Below, one piece after another: positions 58,277-64,000 of a DNA stretch of 64,000 nucleotides. Made by a program: the position numbers and the translations under genes. The stretch is from Eikenella corrodens. Lineage in GTDB: Bacteria; Pseudomonadota; Gammaproteobacteria; Burkholderiales; Neisseriaceae. Within the stretch, counting starts at the first letter, position 1; every line of letters begins with the position of its first letter. A model generated the notes under the pieces. That model had not been told where the DNA came from. It did no database searches and worked only from the letters and a program-made list of their open reading frames with translations. The stretch spans positions 496,001 to 560,000 of the forward strand of contig NZ_LT906482.1 in assembly GCF_900187105.1 (NCBI RefSeq), read 5' to 3'.

Positions 58277-58792
58277 ATGAAAACCTACGCCAACGCCGCC
58301 GAACTGATTACAGCCATCCACACTGCGCTAGACAAATACCTCGCTGAATTTGCCGATATTGCCGAAGCCGACAAACACCGCCGTGCCGTACCCGACGGCA
58401 AAACTCCGGCCGAACATCTGGCCTACCAACTCGGTTGGACCGGCCTGCTGTTGCAATGGGAGCGAGACGAGCAGGCAGGCCAAACCGTTCATACGCCCGC
58501 CGAAGGCTACAAATGGAACGATTTGGGCGGGCTGTATCAGCAGTTTTACCGGCAATACGGCAGCCTCTCGCTGCAAGAGGCTCAAGCCCGATTGCGTGAG
58601 CAGGCTGCCCAAATCTGCACATGGCTGGAAACGCTGTCCGAACAGGAGTTATTTGAGCCGAACCAGCGCAGATGGGCAAACAACCAGGCAAAATGGCCGG
58701 TCTGGAAATGGGTGCACATCAATACGGTTGCGCCGTTTACCAACTTCCGAGCGCATATCCGCAAATGGAAAAAGCAGAATCTGCATGACTAG
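58277..58792 (+). CDS. ClbS/DfsB family four-helix protein
   Basis: The 171-residue protein has the ClbS/DfsB (DUF1706) pattern: YANAAELITAIHTALDKYLA, DGKTPAEHLAYQLGWTGLLL, WNDLGGLYQQFYRQYGSLSL, and WPVWKWVHINTVAPFTNFRA near the end. ClbS protects E. coli from colibactin, whereas most relatives have unknown roles. The start at 58277 (MKTYANA) fits the family; upstream in-frame codons are not conserved. The gene stands alone between ligA and cmk. Confidence 0.8.
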   Translation: MKTYANAAELITAIHTALDKYLAEFADIAEADKHRRAVPDGKTPAEHLAYQLGWTGLLLQWERDEQAGQTVHTPAEGYKWNDLGGLYQQFYRQYGSLSLQEAQARLREQAAQICTWLETLSEQELFEPNQRRWANNQAKWPVWKWVHINTVAPFTNFRAHIRKWKKQNLHD

Positions 58793-58867
58793 ACACATGC
58801 TGTAGAGGCGCACTTAATTAGAAATACTACCCATGTGCACAAGTTCCGCACCCTGCTAAAACTGTCT

Positions 58868-58927
58868 TAAAGGCTACCTGAAAACCTGTTCCCTGCCATT
58901 TAGCCGCCCCATTTTCAGGTAGCCTTT
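58868..58927. terminator. DUS pair between ClbS/DfsB-like gene and cmk
   Basis: Forward and reverse uptake sequences are separated by 33 bases, with a T-rich right flank. Confidence 0.45.
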
Positions 58928-59012
58928 TCTCCCCACACCTCCCCTATCTGCGCCATCCCCGCCCCGTTCATCGGCAATCTCAGGTAAGATGGCGTTTTTT
59001 TCGGAGACAGCT

Positions 59013-59666
59013 ATGCCGCAAAAAGTAATCGCAATCGACGGGCCGAGCGCATCGGGTAAAGGCACGGTGGCGCAGCGGGTGGCGGATGCCTTGGGCTGGC
59101 GTTATCTGGATTCGGGCGCGCTCTACCGCATCACCGCGCTCTATGCGCGCAACCGCCAAATCGCTTGGGATAACGAAGCTGCGGTGGCCGCGCTGGCGCA
59201 GGCTTTGCCGGTGGAGTTTGTTGAGGGCGCGGTGCTGTTGGACGGGGAAGATGTTTCCGCCGCCATCCGCAGCGAAGAAATCGGCATGGGGGCATCACGG
59301 GTGGCGGCGCTGCCGGCGGTGCGCACGGCTTTGTTGCAGCGGCAGCGTGCGTTTCTAACCAAACAGGGGCTGGTGGCCGACGGGCGCGATATGGGCTCGG
59401 TGGTATTCCCCGATGCCGTGCTCAAGGTTTTCCTCACCGCTTCGCCGCAGGTGCGTGCCGAACGCCGTGCCAAACAAATCGGCGTACCGCTTGCGGGCGC
59501 GGGTTTCGAGCGCATTTTGGCCGATATCGAAGCACGCGACGAAGCCGACCGCAACCGCACCGTTGCGCCGCTGCAAAAGCTGCCTGAAGCCCATCTGCTC
59601 GACACTTCGGCGCTGACGATTGAAGAATCAGTAAAAAAAGTGCTTGATTGGTATCGGGAAAAATAA
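59013..59666 (+). CDS. cmk: Cytidylate kinase
   Basis: The 217-residue kinase phosphorylates CMP and dCMP. It shows the P-loop AIDGPSASGKGTVAQRVADA, GWRYLDSGALYRITALYA for nucleotide binding, LVADGRDMGSVVFPDAVLKV and FLTASPQVRAERRAKQ, the CMP-specific insert and lid. The ATG at 59013 has GGAGA seven bases upstream; an earlier ATG at 58989 is not needed. It precedes rpsA, as in many proteobacteria (cmk-rpsA-ihfB). Confidence 0.95.
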   Translation: MPQKVIAIDGPSASGKGTVAQRVADALGWRYLDSGALYRITALYARNRQIAWDNEAAVAALAQALPVEFVEGAVLLDGEDVSAAIRSEEIGMGASRVAALPAVRTALLQRQRAFLTKQGLVADGRDMGSVVFPDAVLKVFLTASPQVRAERRAKQIGVPLAGAGFERILADIEARDEADRNRTVAPLQKLPEAHLLDTSALTIEESVKKVLDWYREK

Positions 59667-59674
59667 AGTTACTG

Positions 59675-59680
59675 TATAAT
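59675..59680 (+). promoter_or_regulatory. Likely promoter -10 box of rpsA
   Basis: A perfect TATAAT lies 9 bases after cmk and about 150 before rpsA. No good -35 hexamer is at the ideal distance, so this is tentative. Confidence 0.4.
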
Positions 59681-59830
59681 GCCGCGTTTTCGGCGCATCC
59701 GTTCCGCTTGGGCGCGGCTGTGTTGCATAAACAATTGATTTAACTCACGCCTGCCATGCCAAGGGTGGCAGGCTTCTATCAACTCCAACCCTCCGCACTC
59801 CTTGGCCGTGCGTGGAAAAGACAAAACCTT

Positions 59831-61507
59831 ATGGAAAATTTTGCCCAGTTACTGGAAGAATACTCAGCCGTACAAGAAATGAATCAGGGCGAGGTGATTA
59901 CCGCCGAAGTGGTGGCGATTACCGACAAACACGTTATCGTGAACGCCGGCCTGAAATCCGAATCCCTGATTGATTTAAACGAATTCAAAAACGCCCAAGG
60001 CGAACTGGAAGTTAAAGTCGGCGATTTCGTTACCGTAACCATCGAATCCGTAGAAAACGGCTTCGGCGAAACCAAACTCTCCCGCGAAAAAGCCAAACGC
60101 GCTGCCGATTGGCTGGCTTTGGAAGAAGCCATGGAAAGCGGCGAGATCCTCTCCGGCGTGATCAACGGCAAGGTCAAAGGCGGCCTCACCGTGATGATCA
60201 ACAGCATCCGCGCTTTCCTGCCAGGCTCTCTGGTAGACGTGCGCCCGGTGAAAGACACTTCTCACTTTGAAGGCAAAGAAGTTGAATTCAAAGTGATCAA
60301 ACTGGATCGCAAACGCAACAACGTAGTGGTATCCCGCCGCGCCGTGCTGGAAGAAACCCTGGGCGAAGAGCGTCAGGCTCTGCTGGAAACCCTGCAGGAA
60401 GGCACCGTGGTGAAAGGTATCGTGAAGAACATCACCGACTACGGCGCATTCGTAGACTTGGGCGGTATCGACGGCCTGTTGCACATCACCGATTTGGCAT
60501 GGCGCCGCGTGAAACACCCCAGCGAAGTGCTGGAAGTGGGTCAGGAAGTAGAAGCCAAAGTATTGAAATTCGACCAAGACCGCAGCCGCGTATCTTTGGG
60601 CATGAAACAGCTGGGCGAAGACCCCTGGAGCGGCCTCGCTCGCCGTTACCCCGCCCGCACCCGTCTGTTCGGCAAGGTAACCAACCTCACCGACTACGGC
60701 GCATTCGTTGAAATCGAACAGGGCATCGAAGGCTTGGTACACGTTTCCGAAATGGACTGGACCAACAAAAACGTTCACCCAAGCAAAGTGGTTCAGCTGG
60801 GCGACGAAGTAGAAGTGATGATTCTGGACATCGACGAAGACCGCCGCCGCATCAGCTTGGGCATGAAACAATGCCAGGCCAATCCGTGGGAAGAATTTGC
60901 TGCCAACTTCAACAAAGGCGACAAACTCACCGGCGCGGTTAAATCCATCACCGATTTCGGTATTTTCGTGGGCCTGCCCGGCAACATCGACGGCCTGGTA
61001 CACCTCTCCGACCTCTCTTGGAGCGAAAGCGGCGAAGAAGCTGTGCGCAAATACAAAAAAGGCGAAGATGTGGAAGCCGTTGTATTGTCTATCGATGTAG
61101 AGAAAGAACGCATCAGCTTGGGCATCAAACAGCTCGAAGGCGACCCCTTCGGCAGCTACATCAGCATCAACGACAAAGGCGCCTTGGTGAAAGGTACCGT
61201 GAAATCTGTTGAAGCCAAAGGCGCCGAAGTGCAGCTGGCCGACGAAGTAGTGGCCTACCTGCCTGCTTCCGAGTTCGACAGCGAGCGCGTGGAAGACCTG
61301 ACCACCAAGCTCAAAGAAGGCGACGAGGTGGAAGCCGTCATCGTTACCGTAGACCGCAAAAACCGCAATATCAAGCTGTCGGTAAAAGCCCGCACTGCCA
61401 AAGAAAACCGCGAAGCGCTCAACACCGTAAACGCAGCGGCCAGCCACGCCGGCACCACCAGCCTGGGCGACTTGCTCAAGGCCAAGCTGGGCGGCGAAAA
61501 CGAATAA
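59831..61507 (+). CDS. rpsA: 30S ribosomal protein S1
   Basis: The 558-residue protein has six S1/OB-fold repeats that bind mRNA during initiation. Repeats 3-6 show the typical GxxVxGxVxxIxxYGAFVxL pattern ([60 protein letters not shown]). The ATG at 59831 gives the start [20 protein letters not shown]; an earlier in-frame ATG at 59756 is not conserved. It is followed by ihfB after 12 bases. Confidence 0.97.
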   Translation: MENFAQLLEEYSAVQEMNQGEVITAEVVAITDKHVIVNAGLKSESLIDLNEFKNAQGELEVKVGDFVTVTIESVENGFGETKLSREKAKRAADWLALEEAMESGEILSGVINGKVKGGLTVMINSIRAFLPGSLVDVRPVKDTSHFEGKEVEFKVIKLDRKRNNVVVSRRAVLEETLGEERQALLETLQEGTVVKGIVKNITDYGAFVDLGGIDGLLHITDLAWRRVKHPSEVLEVGQEVEAKVLKFDQDRSRVSLGMKQLGEDPWSGLARRYPARTRLFGKVTNLTDYGAFVEIEQGIEGLVHVSEMDWTNKNVHPSKVVQLGDEVEVMILDIDEDRRRISLGMKQCQANPWEEFAANFNKGDKLTGAVKSITDFGIFVGLPGNIDGLVHLSDLSWSESGEEAVRKYKKGEDVEAVVLSIDVEKERISLGIKQLEGDPFGSYISINDKGALVKGTVKSVEAKGAEVQLADEVVAYLPASEFDSERVEDLTTKLKEGDEVEAVIVTVDRKNRNIKLSVKARTAKENREALNTVNAAASHAGTTSLGDLLKAKLGGENE

Positions 61508-61519
61508 GGATAGCGCAAA

Positions 61520-61822
61520 ATGACCAAATCAGAGTTGATGGCCCATCTGGCCGAGAAGTACCTGGCTCAAGGGCATTCCCGCCTGGCTGTTAAGGATGTG
61601 GAGCAAAGCGTGAAGGTTTTGGTGGATGCCATGACCCGTGCGCTGGCTCGTGGTCAGCGTATCGAGATTCGCGGGTTCGGCAGTTTCGACCTGAACCATC
61701 GTCCGGCACGCATCGGCCGTAACCCGAAAACCGGCGAAAAAGTGAACGTGCCCGAAAAATACGTGCCGCACTTCAAAGCCGGCAAGGAATTGCGCGAACG
61801 CGTAGACCAAGCCGCCAAGTAA
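61520..61822 (+). CDS. ihfB: Integration host factor beta subunit
   Basis: The 100-residue DNA-bending protein starts [20 protein letters not shown] and has [40 protein letters not shown], the two-strand arm and C-terminal body. Together with IhfA it bends DNA at specific sites. The order rpsA-ihfB is usual. It ends shortly before a tight DUS-pair terminator. Confidence 0.97.
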   Translation: MTKSELMAHLAEKYLAQGHSRLAVKDVEQSVKVLVDAMTRALARGQRIEIRGFGSFDLNHRPARIGRNPKTGEKVNVPEKYVPHFKAGKELRERVDQAAK

Positions 61823-61841
61823 GATTGGCATTCAGCTGAAT

Positions 61842-61876
61842 AAAAGGCTACCTGAAATTTTCAGGTAGCCTTTTTG
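61842..61876 (+). terminator. DUS-pair terminator after ihfB
   Basis: AAAAGGCTACCTGAAA and TTTTCAGGTAGCCTTTTT form a near loopless stem with a T run, 20 bases after the stop codon. It is one of the clearest examples of the design. Confidence 0.8.
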
Positions 61877-62130
61877 TTGTTGGGACAATCCAGATAGCGT
61901 TACACAATAAAGGCTACCTGAAAATTTCAGCTGCAACAAAATTCAAGCCAAATAACAGGCAGCTTGTGCTTCCCGCACCTCAGCTGCAATTCAACGACAA
62001 GTTGGAACCACCTACTCCCAGTAACAAGTTGGCAAAAGGCTACCTGAAATTTTTAACTTCGCAGCAACTCGCATTGCCCGTTTCAACTGTGTTGAAGCTT
62101 ATGCTTTCAGGTAGCCTTTTACCGACCGCA
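61877..62130. repeat. Repeat-bearing gap between ihfB and a nitroreductase gene
   Basis: No gene is seen. Uptake sequences at about 61911 and 62037 and a reverse copy at 62107 enclose AACTTCGCAGCAACTCGCAT and a TTCAACTGTGTTGAAGCTTA word, the same type of DUS-linked repeat as at 17760 and 55185. Confidence 0.45.
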
Positions 62131-62682
62131 TTACCAACGGCTGACCAACTCGCTCAAATCCGTATTTTTCGGGCCGCTGGCCTCTTTCTGTGCCGTGCCG
62201 ATCATCAGCAGGCCGATGATTTTATCGTGTTCGCCGCAGCCGAAGGCTTCGCGCAGCGCGGCAGTATTAACCCACAAGCCGGTAATCCACACATTGTCGA
62301 AGCCTTGCGCCTTAGCGGCCAGTTGGGCGGCATAGGCGGCGCAGCCGGCGCTGAGCAGCTGCTCCCACTCCGGCTTCGGCTTGGGGCAGTCCAACTTGGG
62401 CTTGGACACCACGCCGATCACCATCGGCGCCATCTGCCCCACCACTTCGGCCTTGCGTGCCGCTTCGCCGCCGATTTCTTCGGCACACTGCTTCAAAATA
62501 TGGCGGAATGCCTGCCGGCCGGCTTCGCTTTGCACCACCACAAAATGCCACGGCGTGAGGTTGCCGTGGTCAGGCACTTGCGTAGCGGCCTGCAAAATAA
62601 TTTCCAGCTGGGCATCGTTGGGCGCGGGTTCGGCAAGGTGGCGCACCGAACGGCGGGTGGTAAGCAAATCGATTGCGTTCAT
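62131..62682 (-). CDS. YdjA-like nitroreductase
   Basis: The 183-residue flavoenzyme resembles E. coli YdjA, a compact nitroreductase: NAIDLLTTRRSVRHLAEPAP, LQAATQVPDHGNLTPWHFVV, a long second helix, VVGQMAPMVIGVVSKPKLD, and LWVNTAALREAFGCGEHDKI. FMN binding is by the N-terminal Arg-Arg-Ser. Physiological substrate is unknown. The ATG at 62682 matches the family N-terminus. It is oriented towards ihfB. Confidence 0.88.
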   Translation of the reverse strand: MNAIDLLTTRRSVRHLAEPAPNDAQLEIILQAATQVPDHGNLTPWHFVVVQSEAGRQAFRHILKQCAEEIGGEAARKAEVVGQMAPMVIGVVSKPKLDCPKPKPEWEQLLSAGCAAYAAQLAAKAQGFDNVWITGLWVNTAALREAFGCGEHDKIIGLLMIGTAQKEASGPKNTDLSELVSRW

Positions 62683-62808
62683 GGGTTTAATCCTTAAAGT
62701 GTGCGTTGAAAACAAAACGCCGTGCTTATACCACACATTAAGGCTACCTGAAACACCCGCTCCAACCCAATCCCAACCATCCCCCCGTTGCCCGCCCCAG
62801 TTTAACGC

Positions 62809-62914
62809 TATAGTGAATTAAAATAAGAATGCTACCGCGTTGGCTTGCCTTGCCGTATTGCTCATACTGTCTGCGGCTCGCCGCCTTGTCCCATTCTTAT
62901 TTTAATCCACTATA
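62809..62914. repeat. Short Correia-type element (CREE) 3, diverged ends
   Basis: The 106-base element has inverted ends TATAGTGAATTAAAATAAGA and TCTTATTTTAATCCACTATA, about 25 bases long, and the shared core CTGCGGCTCGCCGCCTTGTC. Its arms differ from the other two copies in matching positions on both sides, so base pairing was conserved. It ends 36 bases before bcp. Confidence 0.82.
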
Positions 62915-62918
62915 TAAT
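62913..62918 (+). promoter_or_regulatory. Promoter -10 box formed at the CREE end, upstream of bcp
   Basis: The terminal TATA of the element plus flanking bases create a perfect TATAAT 32 bases before the bcp start. CREE-derived promoters are known from Neisseria. No strong -35 hexamer is seen. Confidence 0.45.
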
Positions 62919-62949
62919 GCCAGCCGATTTCATCCCCTTAGGAGCCGAC

Positions 62950-63396
62950 ATGAGCACAAATTACCTTTTCACCCTGCCCGACCAAAACGGCAACGATTTC
63001 GCCGCCGCCGACCACCTGCCGCTGGTGCTGTATTTCTACCCCAAAGACAGCACGCCCGGCTGCACCACCGAAGCGCAGGAATTCAGCGCGCTTTTGCCCG
63101 AATTTCAGGCGCTCGGTTTTCAGGTAGCCGGCGTATCGCGCGACAGCGTGGCCAGCCACCAGAAATTCGTGTGCAAATACGCGCTGGAAGTGCCGCTCTT
63201 GTCGGATAAAGATGAAACCGTGTGCCGCCTGTTTGATGTCATCAAAGAGAAAAATATGTATGGCAAAAAAGTGTTCGGCATCGAGCGCAGCACCTTCGTT
63301 TTGGATGCGCAAGGCAACATCTCGCGCGAATGGCGCAAAGTGAAAGCCGCCGGCCACGCCCAAGCCGTACTCGACGCGCTGCGCGAAACGGCCTAG
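62950..63396 (+). CDS. bcp: Peroxiredoxin of the Bcp/PrxQ type
   Basis: The 148-residue thiol peroxidase reduces hydroperoxides. It has the peroxidatic FYPKDSTPGCTTEAQEF with Cys38, GVSRDSVASHQKFVCKYAL with another Cys, and PLLSDKDETVCRLFDV, YGKKVFGIERSTFVLDAQG. The second Cys that E. coli Bcp has five residues after the first is absent here, so resolution may use a different Cys or an external thiol. The ATG has AGGAG at 62939-62943. Confidence 0.93.
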   Translation: MSTNYLFTLPDQNGNDFAAADHLPLVLYFYPKDSTPGCTTEAQEFSALLPEFQALGFQVAGVSRDSVASHQKFVCKYALEVPLLSDKDETVCRLFDVIKEKNMYGKKVFGIERSTFVLDAQGNISREWRKVKAAGHAQAVLDALRETA

Positions 63397-63408
63397 CGGA
63401 ACACCGCC

Positions 63409-63870
63409 ATGCAATACTGCTATCAAGCCCCCTTCGGCACGCTGCTGTGCCGCCTGCACGACGGTCTGCCCGCCGAAATCCTGCTGCAGCACAGCGCCGC
63501 GCCCTTCCTGCCCGCACTGCCAAACGACACCCCGCTGGCACAATGGCTGGACAGCTACTTTTCAGGTAGCCCCGCCCCGCTGCCGCCGTTTGTGCCGCCC
63601 GCAGGCACGGCGTTTCAGCAGGCCGTGTGGGCGCAGATTACGCAGATTCCGTTCGGCGAAACCCGCAGCTACCAATGGATTGCCCAGCGTATCGGCAGCC
63701 ACCCGCGCCCCGTGGGCGGCGCCTGCGGCAAAAACCCGCTGCCGCTCCTGATTCCCTGCCACCGCGTGCTCTCGGCCAACGGGCTGGGCGGCTTCAGTAT
63801 GGGCGGCGATGCCGAACGTAGCCTGGTAGTGAAACGCTGGCTGCTCGCACACGAAGGAGTGGCATGGTGA
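63409..63870 (+). CDS. ogt: Methylated-DNA--protein-cysteine methyltransferase
   Basis: The 153-residue repair protein transfers the alkyl group from O6-alkylguanine to its own cysteine. It shows FQQAVWAQITQIPFGETRSY with the Arg-finger region, VGGACGKNPLPLLIPCHRVL with the acceptor Cys in PCHRV, and GLGGFSMGG. It follows bcp by 12 bases. Its stop overlaps the next gene start. Confidence 0.93.
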   Translation: MQYCYQAPFGTLLCRLHDGLPAEILLQHSAAPFLPALPNDTPLAQWLDSYFSGSPAPLPPFVPPAGTAFQQAVWAQITQIPFGETRSYQWIAQRIGSHPRPVGGACGKNPLPLLIPCHRVLSANGLGGFSMGGDAERSLVVKRWLLAHEGVAW

Positions 63871-64000
63871 ACCCGGCCGAACCGCTGCCCGCCGCCTGGC
63901 AAGAGCCCATCGAGCAAACGCTGGACGAGCTCTTCCTCACCCGCCGCCTCGCCGCCAACACCCTGGCGGGCTACCGGCGCGACCTGGAAAAAGTCGCGCG
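63864..64000 (+). CDS. xerD: Tyrosine recombinase XerD, 5' part (runs off the window)
   Basis: The visible 45 codons read AAWQEPIEQTLDELFLTRRL and AANTLAGYRRDLEKVA, the N-terminal core-binding domain of XerC/XerD. XerD is preferred over XerC because of the LDELFLTRRLAANTL phrase. The ATG at 63864 overlaps the ogt stop codon; a GTG three bases later is an alternative. The enzyme resolves chromosome dimers at dif. Confidence 0.8.
   Translation, partial: MVNPAEPLPAAWQEPIEQTLDELFLTRRLAANTLAGYRRDLEKVA

Noticed and set aside
59975-61447. 490-codon antisense frame over rpsA
   Set aside because: Shadow of the S1 repeats; Phe/Val/Ala-rich composition and no homology.

Overview
The window reads as a chromosomal segment of an Eikenella species (Neisseriaceae, betaproteobacteria). 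The main evidence is the 12-mer AGGCTACCTGAA, the Eikenella dialect of the neisserial DNA uptake sequence (AG-eikDUS). It occurs in dozens of copies on both strands, in intergenic hairpins and inside genes. Supporting signs are Correia-type (CREE) short repeats, IS1016-like IS1595-family elements, an OxyR with Cys199/Cys208, and neisserial gene neighbourhoods such as minCDE-oxyR. Most of the window is GC-rich. Several AT-rich islets stand out as foreign.

Layout. 1-2.2 kb: 5' part of proS, rpe and a Spy/LTXXQ-like periplasmic protein. 2.3-18.8 kb: a surface-glycan region, mostly on the minus strand, with a sugar-phosphate transferase, three glycosyltransferases (GT2, GT14, GT52), a Wzx-type flippase and a full pseudaminic acid set: pseI, a pseG-pseH fusion, pseF, pseC and pseB. 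Housekeeping genes (nitroreductase, histidine phosphatase, YqaA-like, DUF1653, FNT transporter, a lipoprotein) are interspersed. 19-20.8 kb: an alpha/beta-hydrolase-like gene, then rplM-rpsI. 20.9-23.8 kb: a graveyard next to tRNA-Phe holding an IS remnant, an immunity-like gene, a toxin pseudogene, a primase fragment, an AlpA regulator and an integrase stub. 23.9-27.7 kb: anti-sigma/ECF sigma pair, HIT protein and uvrD. 27.9-33.4 kb: a complete rRNA operon on the minus strand (16S, tRNA-Ile, tRNA-Ala, 23S, 5S) with promoter, boxA sites and terminator.

33.5-41.2 kb: ruvC, minCDE-oxyR, an intact IS1595-family element, glyQ and glyS. 41.2-44.2 kb: an AT-rich islet with a CgtA-like N-acetylgalactosaminyltransferase and a GT25 enzyme, flanked by decayed IS remnants. 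44.3-50.1 kb: the dTDP-L-rhamnose genes rmlB, rmlA, rmlC (broken) and rmlD, with two more glycosyltransferases and an unknown secreted protein. 50.7-64 kb: tyrA, metE, a metallopeptidase-like gene, a TPR protein, ligA, a ClbS/DfsB-like gene, cmk, rpsA, ihfB, a YdjA-like nitroreductase, bcp, ogt and the start of xerD.

How they fit together. The pse genes should yield CMP-pseudaminic acid. The sugar-phosphate transferase, glycosyltransferases and flippase could assemble a lipid-linked glycan carrying it, with the GT52 protein the best candidate for adding the nonulosonate. The islet and rml blocks look like LOS or polysaccharide assembly genes in which rhamnose synthesis is probably disabled by a premature stop in a chimeric rmlC. 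The most unusual structural signals are DUS-bounded cassettes inserted in frame in four genes, foreign DUS dialects inside glyS and ligA, and DUS-linked extended repeats.
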